Assembly: GCF_014192415.1 (NCBI RefSeq)
Contig: NZ_JACHXY010000003.1
Coordinates: 494,227-558,226 of the forward strand
Direction: 5' to 3'
Length of the DNA stretch: 64,000 nt
From: Microbacterium proteolyticum
GTDB lineage: Bacteria > Actinomycetota > Actinomycetes > Actinomycetales > Microbacteriaceae
Shown in pieces: positions 1 to 7,896 of this stretch (position 1 is the stretch's first letter; each line of letters opens with the position of its first letter). The notes under the pieces were generated by a model. The model was not told the DNA's origin. It did not search any database and saw only the letters and a program-made list of their open reading frames with translations. The position numbers and the translations under genes are program-made.

Positions 1-1
1 C

Positions 2-580
2 GACGACCTCGGGCTCGATCGGGCGGGCATCGAGGTGGAGCGATCGGCGATACCCGTCGACAGGTATTTCCGGACGATCGTGCCGCACATCCTCGCCGTG
101 GGCGACGCCAACGGCCGCGACATGCTGGTGCAGGCGGCGCAGTTCGAGGGCGAGGCGGCCGCAGAGAACGCCGTGCTCGGCGCGAACCGGCGCACCCCGC
201 ACCACCTGCTCCCTGCCGGCGGATTCACCGACCCGGACTACGCCGGGGTCGGTCTCACCGAAGAGCAGGCGCGCGACCGCGACCCCTCGTGCGTCGTGGC
301 GACGGTCCGCTTCGCCGACCTCGACCGCGCGGTGATCGACGACCGCGAGAACGGCTTCCTCACGCTCATCGCCGACCGCCGCCGCGAGCTCGTGCTCGGA
401 GCGCACGCGGTGGGCGAGAACGCCGTCGAGGTCATCCAGTCGGTCACGACCGCGATGGCCGCCGGCATCGACGTCGCAACCCTCGCCGGTGTTCGCTTCG
501 CCTACCCCACCTACAGCGCGGTCATCGGCAACGCGGCGCGCGCGCTGTTGCGCGCCGACTCCCCCGCCCTGCTGGAGTGA
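2..580 (+). CDS. NAD(P)/FAD-dependent disulfide oxidoreductase, C-terminal part (partial)
   Basis: The reading frame is open from the first full codon of the window, so the gene starts upstream and only about 190 C-terminal residues are present. They match the NAD-binding end and dimerisation domain of the lipoamide dehydrogenase / mercuric reductase class: the run DPDYAGVGLTEEQA is the usual start of the dimerisation domain, and AHAVGENAVEVIQ followed by PTYSAVIGNAA is its usual end. The catalytic CxxxxC and FAD fingerprint would be upstream and cannot be checked. The closing PTYS lacks the HP of true lipoamide dehydrogenases (HPTLSE), which suggests a general flavin reductase. A TetR gene begins 13 bases after the stop. 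Confidence 0.8.
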   Translation, partial: DDLGLDRAGIEVERSAIPVDRYFRTIVPHILAVGDANGRDMLVQAAQFEGEAAAENAVLGANRRTPHHLLPAGGFTDPDYAGVGLTEEQARDRDPSCVVATVRFADLDRAVIDDRENGFLTLIADRRRELVLGAHAVGENAVEVIQSVTTAMAAGIDVATLAGVRFAYPTYSAVIGNAARALLRADSPALLE

Positions 581-592
581 CACACTGACATC
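581..592 (+). promoter_or_regulatory. -10-like box CACACT placed for leaderless start of the TetR gene
   Basis: CACACT (581-586) is separated by exactly six bases from the GTG at 593. The same spacing recurs before many genes in this window, which supports GTG 593 as both transcription and translation start. The box itself is weak. Confidence 0.35.
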
Positions 593-1216
593 GTGACCGC
601 CGCGAACCCCGCCACGACGCCTGCCGACTCCCCCGCGCGACGCGGGCGTCCGGGCTACGACCGCGAGGGCATCCTCGCCGTGGCGGTACGGCTGTTCAAC
701 GAGCAGGGCTACGACGCCACGAGCGTGTCCGACCTCGCCCGACGCCTGGGGCTCGCGAAATCGGCGCTCTACCACCACTTCTCCTCGAAGGAGGAGCTTC
801 TCTCGGTGGCTCTGGAGGCGGCCCTGGGGGGCCTCGAGGCGGTCTTCGACGACCCCCGCGCCTCCGCGGGGGCGGCATCCGATCGCCTGCGGTTCGTGCT
901 CGTCGGCGCGACCGACGTGCTCGTCGCCCAGCTGCCCGCGGTGACGCTGCTGCTGCGGGTGCGCGGGAACAGCCCCGTCGAGCAGGCGGCGCTGGAGCGG
1001 CGACGCGTGTTCGATCACCGGGTCACCGCCCTCGTCGCCGAAGCGCAGGCCGAGGGCGATGTGCGCGACGACGTCGATGCGGCTGTCGCCGCGCGCCTGC
1101 TGTTCGGCATGATCAACTCCGTCGTCGAGTGGTACCGCCCCAGCGGCGGCGTCGACGGCGGACGCCTCGGCGCCGACATCGTGCGCATCGCTCTCGACGG
1201 TCTGCGCACGTCCTGA
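593..1216 (+). CDS. TetR/AcrR family transcriptional regulator
   Basis: A 207-residue DNA-binding repressor. Residues about 18-65 form the TetR helix-turn-helix domain: GYDREGILAVAVRLFNEQGY, then the recognition part LAKSALYHHFSSKEELL. The rest is the helical ligand-binding/dimerisation domain. It lies between a flavin oxidoreductase and a PaaI-type thioesterase on the same strand, and an imperfect palindrome (1245-1258) lies just after it in front of the thioesterase, so the thioesterase is a likely target. The ligand is unknown. The GTG start is chosen for its -10-like box and the short gap from the upstream gene. Confidence 0.88.
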   Translation: MTAANPATTPADSPARRGRPGYDREGILAVAVRLFNEQGYDATSVSDLARRLGLAKSALYHHFSSKEELLSVALEAALGGLEAVFDDPRASAGAASDRLRFVLVGATDVLVAQLPAVTLLLRVRGNSPVEQAALERRRVFDHRVTALVAEAQAEGDVRDDVDAAVAARLLFGMINSVVEWYRPSGGVDGGRLGADIVRIALDGLRTS

Positions 1217-1243
1217 GCCCCGCCGGGGGGCGAGGCTGTTCCC

Positions 1244-1263
1244 GACCGAACGTTCAGCAATAG
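1244..1263. promoter_or_regulatory. Probable TetR operator and promoter of the thioesterase gene
   Basis: The stretch holds ACCGAACGTTCAGC (1245-1258) with the perfect 8-base palindrome GAACGTTC at 1248-1255, next to an AT-richer AATAGT. Such 14-16 base palindromes are typical targets of TetR repressors of acyl-CoA/phenylacetate genes. That the neighbouring TetR protein binds here is inference. Confidence 0.45.
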
Positions 1264-1310
1264 TGTCGGGGAAGGGTCGCCCCCCCGGTGGGCGGCGGAA
1301 GGAGCGGGCC

Positions 1311-1703
1311 ATGACGCCCTGGACCATCGTCCCCGGAGCTCTCGACGAGCGCCTCGGCATCGCCGTGGTCGAGCAGTCGGCAGAACGAGTGTCAGCGGTC
1401 ATGCCGGTCGACGGAAACACGCAGTCGCTCGGGCGCCTGCACGGGGGCGCGACGGCCGCCCTCGCCGAAGCCGTGGGGTCATGGGCGGCGATGATCCACG
1501 CGTCGACGCTCGACAAGGTCTGCGTGGGCGTCGATCTCAACATCACCCACCACCGCGGCGCGCGCGAGGGGCGGATCCACGCGGTGGCGACTCCCGCCCA
1601 CCGCGGACGCCGCGTGGCCACCTACGACGTCGTCGTCCGCGACGACGCCGATCGGCTCATCGCGACGGCGCGCATCACGAACCTGATCGTCGATCCGGAC
1701 TGA
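1311..1703 (+). CDS. PaaI-like hotdog-fold thioesterase
   Basis: 130 residues, the usual length of the single hotdog-domain acyl-CoA thioesterases (PaaI/YbgC/FcbC). Visible family marks are the central helix LGRLHGGATAALAEAVGSWA, with His-Gly-Gly before it and a catalytic-type Glu (AEAVGS) within it, then GVDLNITHHRGAREG and the C-terminal strand ATARITNLIV. It should hydrolyse acyl-CoA or hydroxybenzoyl-CoA-like thioesters in the cytosol. The ATG at 1311 is preferred over an in-frame upstream start because GGAAGGAG lies just in front. The gene follows the TetR gene and a palindromic site. Confidence 0.82.
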   Translation: MTPWTIVPGALDERLGIAVVEQSAERVSAVMPVDGNTQSLGRLHGGATAALAEAVGSWAAMIHASTLDKVCVGVDLNITHHRGAREGRIHAVATPAHRGRRVATYDVVVRDDADRLIATARITNLIVDPD

Positions 1704-1742
1704 CGCGGGCGCTCTGGCATCCTGGATCGATGGCGGAGATCC

Positions 1743-1778
1743 GAGGGGTTGCACTGCCCCCACGCAGTGCAACCCCTC
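1743..1778. terminator. Strong 15-bp stem hairpin, probable terminator
   Basis: Perfect inverted repeat: 1743-1757 pairs with 1764-1778 around a 6-base loop. It sits 40 bases after the thioesterase stop. There is no T-tract, which is common for actinobacterial terminators. It would separate the thioesterase unit from the ECF sigma operon. Confidence 0.6.
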
Positions 1779-1882
1779 ACCCGCCGAGGTCAGTCCCGAA
1801 CATCTGTCGGCGGGCGTGCGGGTGTCGTCTCGAAACCGGAGAAGACACCCACCCCCATCAGTGCGGTGTCTCCCGGGCACGG

Positions 1883-1932
1883 ATCCTTACAGACCCCCGG
1901 AAAAAAGTCCGTTCGCTTCGGCGTGTAAGGAT
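1883..1932. promoter_or_regulatory. Inverted ATCCTTACA / TGTAAGGAT pair upstream of ECF sigma gene
   Basis: ATCCTTACA at 1883-1891 and its exact reverse complement at 1924-1932 flank a G-rich stretch, 50-100 bases before the sigma factor start. ECF operons are usually autoregulated, so this could be the promoter/operator region. No -35/-10 pair can be assigned with certainty. Confidence 0.3.
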
Positions 1933-1980
1933 TCGCCTTGTTCAAACACTTCTTTTTCGAATGCACGGAGACATACACCG

Positions 1981-2496
1981 GTGATCGACGAGTCGGATTT
2001 CGTGGTGCTCTTCCGCGAGCACCACAACGCCGTTCTCCGATTCATCGAACGGCGCGTCTCGGATCGCGAGGCCGCCGCCGACCTCACCATGGACTGCTTC
2101 GAGATCGCCTGGCGGAAACGCGATCCGCGTGACCCGTTCGGACTGCCGTGGCTATACCGCACCGCACGCAATCTCATTGCGAATGAATACCGGCGACGTG
2201 ATCGAGAGGGGGCCCTGTGGACGCAGATCGAGGAACACGTGCGCACCCTCGCGAGCGAGGCGGAGCCCGCGATGACCGCGCGCCTGCTGGATGCCATCCG
2301 CGCATTGCCGGAGCGCGAGCGCGAGATCCTCTGGCTGACGTACTGGGAGGAACTCTCGGCTGCCGAGGTCGCGGTGGTGATCGGGCTGAGCGAGGGCGCC
2401 GTGTGGACGCGGTTGAACCGCCTGCGCGCACGACTGCGCCCCCTGCTGCTGAGCGCCACCTCGACCGGCGAGGAGGTGCGCGATGACCGACGATGA
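1981..2496 (+). CDS. RNA polymerase ECF-type sigma factor
   Basis: 171 residues from the GTG at 1981. Region 2 is seen early in LFREHHNAVLRFIERRVSD and the core contact CFEIAWRKR. Region 4 is the C-terminal HTH LPEREREILWLTYWEELSAAE followed by VAVVIGLSEGAVWTRLNRLR. An in-frame ATG at 1816 would add 55 residues without family similarity, so GTG 1981 is preferred. The downstream gene overlaps by 14 bases and encodes a protein with one membrane helix, the typical sigma/membrane partner layout, although no zinc anti-sigma motif (HxxxCxxC) is seen in it. Operon of three genes ending at 3855. Confidence 0.85.
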   Translation: MIDESDFVVLFREHHNAVLRFIERRVSDREAAADLTMDCFEIAWRKRDPRDPFGLPWLYRTARNLIANEYRRRDREGALWTQIEEHVRTLASEAEPAMTARLLDAIRALPEREREILWLTYWEELSAAEVAVVIGLSEGAVWTRLNRLRARLRPLLLSATSTGEEVRDDRR

Positions 2497-3475
2497 GCTT
2501 GCACGGGCCCTGCGCCGCCTCGACCCCGCGCGTACACCGGTCGACGCACCGATCTCGCTCGACGCGGAACGACGCCTGCGCGAGATCGTCGGCCGTCCCG
2601 GCGCTCGTCGACGGCGTCCGAGACTCGCGATCGCCTCCGCCGCCGCGGCCGTGGTACTCGTTCTCGCCATCGTCTCGGGGGTGCTCTGGATGCCGGCACC
2701 CTCGGCCCAGGCCCTCACCCCCAAGCCCTTGGTGTACTCCGCCGTCGCCGACGATGCGTCACGGGTCATCGCCGAAGCGCAGCGCCGTCTGGCCGAGTCC
2801 ACGACGCCGCTCGCGCCGGAGCGCCGATCGCTGTCGCTGGGGTGGTACTTCAGCGGCTCGCCCGACGACGCGGAGGCCACGGTCTTCCGCCGCGAGTGGG
2901 TCGACGTGCGGTGGAACGAGAATCTGTCCGGGTCGCTCGTCACCATCGCGGCCGAAGCGACCAACGCCGACGGCGACACGGTGCCCGCCGACGATCCCAC
3001 GCCCGGCACCGTGGTGGGCGACCTGCAATTCGTGCAGAACCAGTTCTCCCCGCTCGTCCGGACACCGCCCGCACCGACCGCCGAAGCCATGCGAGCGCTG
3101 ATAGCGGCCTCGACGGGGGCGAGCGAACCCCTCGCGGCGGGTGACGTGATGCTGGGCGTGCGGTCGCTGCAGAGCGAGTGGACCCTCACCGGGAGCCAGC
3201 AGTCGGCCCTGCTCGACGTGGTGGCCGCCGCCCCCGGGTTGCGCGTACTCGGCGTCACGAACGACCGCCTGGGTCGCCCTGTCATCGGGCTCGGCGGCAT
3301 CCCGTCGGCCGCCGTCAACTCCGACATCTCGCTGCTGATCTCCACGGAGACGGGCCGCATCGTGGGGTACGAGTCGGCTCTCGTCGAGGACAATCCCAAC
3401 CTCAAGCTCCCCGCCGGATCGATCACCGACTACATCCTCTGGGATGTACGCGACAGGAAGGACGCTCCACAATGA
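2483..3475 (+). CDS. Single-pass membrane protein of ECF sigma operon (CU044_5270-like)
   Basis: 330 residues. The N-terminal 50 residues are cytosolic and basic (PGARRRRPR), followed by one membrane helix at about 50-70 (AIASAAAAVVLVLAIVSGVL) and a large extracytoplasmic domain. This resembles the actinobacterial CU044_5270 family usually encoded next to ECF sigma factors. It probably tethers or reports to the sigma factor, but there is no recognised anti-sigma domain, so this is inference from operon position. The start overlaps the sigma gene by 14 bases. The stop overlaps the next start in ATGA, which implies translational coupling. Confidence 0.65.
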   Translation: MTDDELARALRRLDPARTPVDAPISLDAERRLREIVGRPGARRRRPRLAIASAAAAVVLVLAIVSGVLWMPAPSAQALTPKPLVYSAVADDASRVIAEAQRRLAESTTPLAPERRSLSLGWYFSGSPDDAEATVFRREWVDVRWNENLSGSLVTIAAEATNADGDTVPADDPTPGTVVGDLQFVQNQFSPLVRTPPAPTAEAMRALIAASTGASEPLAAGDVMLGVRSLQSEWTLTGSQQSALLDVVAAAPGLRVLGVTNDRLGRPVIGLGGIPSAAVNSDISLLISTETGRIVGYESALVEDNPNLKLPAGSITDYILWDVRDRKDAPQ

Positions 3476-3855
3476 CCGCACCCGATGACCTTCATCCCGA
3501 CATCGCCGCCGCCCTCGATGCCCTCCCCGGCGGGGTCGTCATCGACGCGACCCATGCCCACTGGCCCGAGCTGGGCATGAGCATCGACGTGCCCACCGAG
3601 GAAGACAAGGCCGTCGGCAGTTGCGCCACCGGCAACGTGTGCGCCTTCAACGGAACGGGACTGTCGGGCACGCGGGTGTCGTGGTCCTCGTGCGGAACGT
3701 ATTCGCCCGGCATGACGGTGCGCTCCATCGCGAACGCCCGCTCCGCCGGTTACGCGCAGGCGCGGACGTCGTCGGGTTCGGTGTTGGCCACGGCGATCGC
3801 GGGCTCGTGGGCGAACGTGTCGGGCAGCGTCGCCGACGTGCGGTGCGTTCCCTGA
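3472..3855 (+). CDS. Small cysteine-containing protein, I36 inhibitor-like C-terminus
   Basis: 127 residues starting at the ATG that overlaps the previous stop. The N-terminal half is acidic, without signal peptide or membrane helix. The C-terminal half has the pattern C-ATGNV-C-AFNGTGLSGTRVSWSSC ending in VADVRC, which resembles peptidase inhibitor family I36 / beta-gamma crystallin-like secreted proteins (NVCAFNG.. is their usual strand). Those relatives normally carry signal peptides; here the N-terminus instead looks like a soluble leader. Four cysteines (SC, VC, SC, RC) could form disulfides if exported. Role unknown; third gene of the ECF operon. Confidence 0.6.
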   Translation: MTAPDDLHPDIAAALDALPGGVVIDATHAHWPELGMSIDVPTEEDKAVGSCATGNVCAFNGTGLSGTRVSWSSCGTYSPGMTVRSIANARSAGYAQARTSSGSVLATAIAGSWANVSGSVADVRCVP

Positions 3856-3928
3856 TCGGCCGGTCCCCCTCGGGCAGGGCCGGGGACGAGCTCGAGCGCT
3901 GGCAGCGCCCGCAGCACACGGGCACGAC

Positions 3929-4861
3929 TCAGCGCCAGGGCCGTTCCGACCGACGGCGCCAATAGTCGCTCGGCTCGACTGCGAGCTGCGCGAGCACCGC
4001 CCGGTCGAGGTCCACGGCTCGCGCCTCGACGCCGCGGCGGAGGTGCGCGACGGTCGTCGCCCCGCTCAACACGATGTCGGCGAACGGCTGCGCGAGCGCC
4101 GCACCGAGGGCGAAGAGGTCGGGGGCGGTCCCCGATGCCGCGGGCACGAGGTCGCCGCCCGGCACGGCGGACGCGAGCTCGCCGTTGGCCAGCGCTTCTT
4201 TGACCACCACGGTCCAACCTGCGTCGTGCGCCTCGAGCAGCGCGTCACCGGCCGAGGACTCGAAGAGGTTCCAGGTGGACTGCACGACGGTGAACGGGCT
4301 GTCGCTCAGGCGCATCGCCGCGCGCACGACGTCGGCCTGGCGGGGACCACTCGTCGACAGCCCCACTCGCACGCCCTCGGCCCGCAGCCGTCGCATCCGC
4401 TGGAGCACCTCGATGTCGGCGAGCGCGGAGCTGTCGTGGGTGACGGAATGGATCAGGTAGAAATCCGGCGGCGAGCCGAGAGCCGCGAGCGTCTCGGGCC
4501 ACTGACGGTCGAGCATCGCCGCCGAGTGCTCTTTGCGCTCGTGCACGGTGGCATCCATCTTCCACTCGCCGACATAGGCGTAGCCCCACTTCGAGCCGAT
4601 CACGAGCTCGGAACGCCTCTCGGGATGCGCCGAGAGCCAGCCCCCGAGGAACTCCTCGGCGAGCCCGTAGGACCGCGCTGCATCGAGGTAACGGATGCCG
4701 AGATCCCATGCTTCATCGAGCAGCGCGTGGGCGCGCGCCCGGAGCGCCGCGATCGAGCGGTCGGCCGGATCACCCAGGTCGTCGTCGCGATCGGTGGTGA
4801 TGTACGCCGGCCGTCCGACGGCGGCGAGACCGAAGCCCAGGCGGGCGGAAGAAGCGGGCAT
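3929..4861 (-). CDS. Aldo/keto reductase
   Basis: 310 residues, normal for the family. The catalytic tetrad is visible: Asp and Tyr in YLDAARSYGLAEEFLG, Lys in VIGSKWGY, His in FYLIHSVT. The TIM-barrel ending IVLSGATTVAHL is the NADPH-binding part. It should be a cytosolic NAD(P)H-dependent carbonyl reductase of unknown substrate. TAACGT at 4868-4873 lies six bases before the ATG on the minus strand, which suits a leaderless transcript and supports this start. It converges with the ECF operon. Confidence 0.85.
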   Translation of the reverse strand: MPASSARLGFGLAAVGRPAYITTDRDDDLGDPADRSIAALRARAHALLDEAWDLGIRYLDAARSYGLAEEFLGGWLSAHPERRSELVIGSKWGYAYVGEWKMDATVHERKEHSAAMLDRQWPETLAALGSPPDFYLIHSVTHDSSALADIEVLQRMRRLRAEGVRVGLSTSGPRQADVVRAAMRLSDSPFTVVQSTWNLFESSAGDALLEAHDAGWTVVVKEALANGELASAVPGGDLVPAASGTAPDLFALGAALAQPFADIVLSGATTVAHLRRGVEARAVDLDRAVLAQLAVEPSDYWRRRSERPWR

Positions 4862-4920
4862 GCTCCGACGTTATCCGCGCTGCGGGCACGATCGAAACGT
4901 GCCGCGGGAACGGAGGGACC

Positions 4921-5112
4921 ATGAGTCATCCGAACGCCTTCGCTGACGAGGCACAGCCCATCTGCCCCGCCTGCGGCGTGACGATGCACCCGCTCCTCGA
5001 CGAGGGCATCCGCGCCGACGAATGCCGTGAGTGCGGCTTCCAGGTGGAGTGGCCGGCAGCGGAAGCCGCCCGAGAGGGCGACGACGAGGAGCGGGACACC
5101 CGATGGGATTGA
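4921..5112 (+). CDS. Small zinc-ribbon protein
   Basis: 63 residues with two CxxC knuckles, CPAC near residue 16 and CREC near residue 37, followed by an acidic tail. It has the look of a zinc ribbon that binds one Zn ion; function unknown. AACGGAGGGACC directly before the ATG is a good ribosome binding site. It is divergent from the aldo/keto reductase gene, 59 bases away. Confidence 0.7.
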   Translation: MSHPNAFADEAQPICPACGVTMHPLLDEGIRADECRECGFQVEWPAAEAAREGDDEERDTRWD

Positions 5113-5217
5113 GCACCCAGTGCCCTGAGCCCCGTTCCGCACACGGGTCACGTCAGCGCGCGCCGCTGGATCACGCCGAGTCGCCCCCGCACCCCGGTCA
5201 CGTCGGCTCGCGACCCG

Positions 5218-5526
5218 CTAGATGACGTCGAAGGGAATGTCTCCGTCGCTGTAGTCCCGGTGGATACCCGGGGCCTGCTGCAGATCTCGTCCGTCGGCCG
5301 TGTCGGCACTGAGGGGCACCGTCGCGACCGCGATGACGATCGACGTCGTCGTCGTCACGAAGAAGCTGAGGCGTTGACCGCCGTCGACGGTGACGTTCAG
5401 GAAGCCGCCGCCGGCTCGCGCCGCCCGCAGCACCTGGGCTCGTAGATCGTCGAGGCCCTCGAGCGGACCGAGCGCGAACGTCGAGCCATCCACGGTGAGG
5501 TGGATCCGCTCGATACTGTTCGACAT
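5218..5526 (-). CDS. Conserved hypothetical protein, 102 residues
   Basis: No recognised domain. The protein is soluble, with a beta-rich look (IHLTVDGSTFALG, FLNVTVDGG, LSFFVTTTTSIVIAV) reminiscent of small Microbacteriaceae ORFans. TAGCGT on the minus strand (5533-5538) lies exactly six bases before its ATG, the leaderless arrangement seen for many genes here, which supports that the gene is real and the start correct. Confidence 0.6.
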   Translation of the reverse strand: MSNSIERIHLTVDGSTFALGPLEGLDDLRAQVLRAARAGGGFLNVTVDGGQRLSFFVTTTTSIVIAVATVPLSADTADGRDLQQAPGIHRDYSDGDIPFDVI

Positions 5527-5661
5527 GCGCGCACGCTAGCCGCCGCCCATGTGACACCCAAAGGGGTTGCCACGACGCAGTGCTTGTCGCACACTGCGCC
5601 TCCGCCGGTCAAGGCGAGCGCATCCGCGTGGATCGAGACGGCCGGGTGGCATACTCCCCCT

Positions 5662-6036
5662 ATGCGACCGCTCGAAGACTCGCCACCCCGCCGCTCCCAC
5701 GCACAGCTCGAAAGCTGGGTGAAGGAGTTCGAGCAGGAAGAGCACTGCATCGCCGGCTCCATCACCGTCGCCCCTCAAGAGGATGGCGACATCGACGACA
5801 CCGGACTCGTCATTCTGCGCCTGCGGAACACCTCGACGTCCATCTTCATGAAGCCGCGCAGCTACGACGACCCGGTATGGGAGCTGACCCTCACCGAGCG
5901 GCCGGACGACCTGGTGATGTCGGTGCACGACATCGCCAGCCTCGCCGCCGAGTACGTCATCGCCAGCAACCTGTGCACCTTCCTGCAGTGGAAGTCGCTG
6001 GAATGGGACCGACAGAGCGGCCGACGCGCCGCCTGA
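5662..6036 (+). CDS. Uncharacterised protein, paralogue of the 25227-25574 product
   Basis: 124 residues. Start chosen at ATG 5662, six bases after CATACT; upstream in-frame starts add an unlikely N-terminus. The chain LESWVKEFEQ ... DDTGLVILRL ... LAAEYVIASNLCTFLQWKSLEW aligns along its length with the product at 25227 (LEGWLTKFRD ... DSGLIVVDLS ... LGNELIVLAALVSFLEVKSKAL). The alpha/beta pattern with a closing helix is shared. The function is unknown; both copies end in hairpin terminators. No signal peptide. Confidence 0.68.
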   Translation: MRPLEDSPPRRSHAQLESWVKEFEQEEHCIAGSITVAPQEDGDIDDTGLVILRLRNTSTSIFMKPRSYDDPVWELTLTERPDDLVMSVHDIASLAAEYVIASNLCTFLQWKSLEWDRQSGRRAA

Positions 6037-6047
6037 GCAGGAACGAC

Positions 6048-6075
6048 AGAAGCCCCGGCGCGAGCCGGGGCTTCT
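6048..6075 (+). terminator. Hairpin terminator after the 5662-6036 gene
   Basis: A perfect 12-base inverted repeat (6048-6059 with 6064-6075) has a 4-base loop and is followed by a T-rich CTGTGTCTT. It also lies just downstream of tRNA-Met on the minus strand, so it may act in both directions. Confidence 0.8.
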
Positions 6076-6087
6076 CTGTGTCTTCGG

Positions 6088-6161
6088 TAGCGGGAGCGGG
6101 GCTTGAACCCGCGACCTCACGATTATGAGTCGTGCGCTCTCACCAACTGAGCTACCCCGCC
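6088..6161 (-). tRNA. tRNA-Met (anticodon CAT), elongator type
   Basis: Cloverleaf on the minus strand: acceptor GGCGGGG pairs with TCCCGCT (two G-U pairs), D-arm GCTC...GAGC, anticodon stem CACGA/TCGTG with loop CTCATAA, and T-arm GCGGG-TTCGAAC-CCCGC. CCA is not encoded. The GGCGGGGTAGCTC start fits elongator tRNA-Met; it lacks the GC-pair run and unpaired first base of the initiator. Confidence 0.93.
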
Positions 6162-6191
6162 GCACGGCATCCACGATTCAGAAGTGGACGC

Positions 6192-6266
<75 letters not shown>

Positions 6267-6331
6267 GTACCCGGATCGCTCCGGGCAACTTGAAGAGGAT
6301 ATCAGACCGCGACACCCTCCCACCAATCGGG

Positions 6332-7813
6332 TCAGCCGCCGGTGTGCTGACGCAGCCACACGATCGGGTCGATCGGGGTGGTGCCGTTCTGCAGGATCTC
6401 GACGTGCGTGTGGGCGCCGAACGAACGGCCCGTGTTGCCGGTGCGGCCGAGGAACTGACCGACCTTCACGTGCTGGCCCTGGGTGACCTGGAGCGAGCCG
6501 TACTGCATGTGTCCGTAGCGGCTCGAGATGAGCTGACCGTCGATCTCGTGATCGATCAGGACCGTGACGCCGAAGGCGCCACCCTGCTCGGTCGCGATGC
6601 GGACCGTCCCGTCGGCGATCGACTGCACGGGTGAGCCCTCGCCGGGCACGAAGTCGGCACCCTCGTGCATGGTGCCGTCACGCATGCCGAAGCCGTACGT
6701 GATGGGCACACCGACCGCGAAGGGCCACTGGATGGGCGCTGTGGGGTCGTTGACGTAGAAGTTGGACGGGTTGGTGATGCCCGAGTCGGCGGCCATCTGC
6801 GCGTAGGTGGTCGCGCTGTAGCCGTCGGAGCGGTCGACGACGGCCGACTGCGCCGCGGCGGGAGCGACGTAGGCCTGGATGGCACCCTCGGATGCCGCGA
6901 CGTCGCCGCCGACGGCGAGACGGGTGGTGACGGTCTCGCTCGCGGTGACGCTGTCGGTGCCGCTCGCCGAAGCGAGGGCGCTGACCGGCATGGTCATGCC
7001 CACCGTGAGCAGACCCACGACGCCCATGACGCCGACGGTGAACGACGTGGCCGCGATGCGGCGCACGTTGCGGCGCGAACCGCTCGTCGCCGCAGCCGGA
7101 AGAGCCTCGGCGACGGGCTGTGCGGGCGCGACGATGCGGTTCTGCTGAACGGCCGTCTCGCCGGTGAACGCGAAGAGGCGCGCAGCCGACGTGAACTCGT
7201 CGTCGACCGTGGCGCCGGCAGCATCCGGAGTCTCCTCGGGGCGCGGCGCGCCGGTTGCGGGTGCATCGGCGACATGAGCATCGGCGACGGACATCTGTGC
7301 ACCGTCGAGGATGACCGCCTCCTGCGGGCGACGGCGCGAACGACGCGACGAGACCGGGAGGGTGATCGGGGAGGTCGGAAGCGTGACGGGCGTCGTCGCG
7401 CTGTCGCGCTCGGCGCTCTGGAGGATGACGGCGACCTCGTCGGAGGAGCTCTCGTCGACCACGGTGACCTCGAGGGCGTCGGATTCCGTGGCGACGGAGG
7501 ACGCGGCATCCACCTCGGGAAGGGTGGCGTCGATCGTCGCGGCGATGACCGTCTCGAGGACGGCGGCGGTCACGTTCTCGATCAGCTCGGGCTGCGCGAC
7601 GTTCTCGGCGTCGACCGGGGCGGGGTCGTTCGCACCGTGGCGACGCATCTCGGCTCGGGTCGGCCGGGCGGCGTCTTCGGGGGCAGGGTCGAGGGGGCGA
7701 CGGGACCGCCGGGTGGGGGCGGGCTCAGTCGGGAAGGCTTCTGACGGCAACGCGCGAGGGCTCTCGTGTCGTGTCGCGCACGGCGACGGCTTCGGGCTGT
7801 GGGGCTTGGCCAT
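6332..7813 (-). CDS. M23 family metallopeptidase (peptidoglycan endopeptidase)
   Basis: 493 residues. The last ~130 are an M23/LytM domain with the zinc ligands visible in HEGADF, RYGHMQYG and GAHTHVEI, so it should cut cell-wall cross-links outside the membrane. A basic stretch (RRNVRRIAATS) and one hydrophobic segment (FTVGVMGVVGLLTVGMTMPV) at about 265-295 act as a signal anchor after a long acidic, low-complexity cytosolic N-terminus of about 260 residues, longer than in most M23 proteins. The ATG at 7813 is the first start after the upstream gene. No riboswitch is apparent in the short leader. Confidence 0.85.
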   Translation of the reverse strand: MAKPHSPKPSPCATRHESPRALPSEAFPTEPAPTRRSRRPLDPAPEDAARPTRAEMRRHGANDPAPVDAENVAQPELIENVTAAVLETVIAATIDATLPEVDAASSVATESDALEVTVVDESSSDEVAVILQSAERDSATTPVTLPTSPITLPVSSRRSRRRPQEAVILDGAQMSVADAHVADAPATGAPRPEETPDAAGATVDDEFTSAARLFAFTGETAVQQNRIVAPAQPVAEALPAAATSGSRRNVRRIAATSFTVGVMGVVGLLTVGMTMPVSALASASGTDSVTASETVTTRLAVGGDVAASEGAIQAYVAPAAAQSAVVDRSDGYSATTYAQMAADSGITNPSNFYVNDPTAPIQWPFAVGVPITYGFGMRDGTMHEGADFVPGEGSPVQSIADGTVRIATEQGGAFGVTVLIDHEIDGQLISSRYGHMQYGSLQVTQGQHVKVGQFLGRTGNTGRSFGAHTHVEILQNGTTPIDPIVWLRQHTGG

Positions 7814-7896
7814 ATCCGCAGGTTCGGGTTGCGGAAGATAACGAACTGGTAAACACCATACCCCGGTCATCTGAGAATGCGATGAGCGGGAGGGGG

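Noticed and set aside
7814..7896. c-di-AMP riboswitch ahead of the M23 peptidase gene
   Set aside because: The leader between the genes is only about 80 bases and none of the conserved riboswitch pieces are visible.
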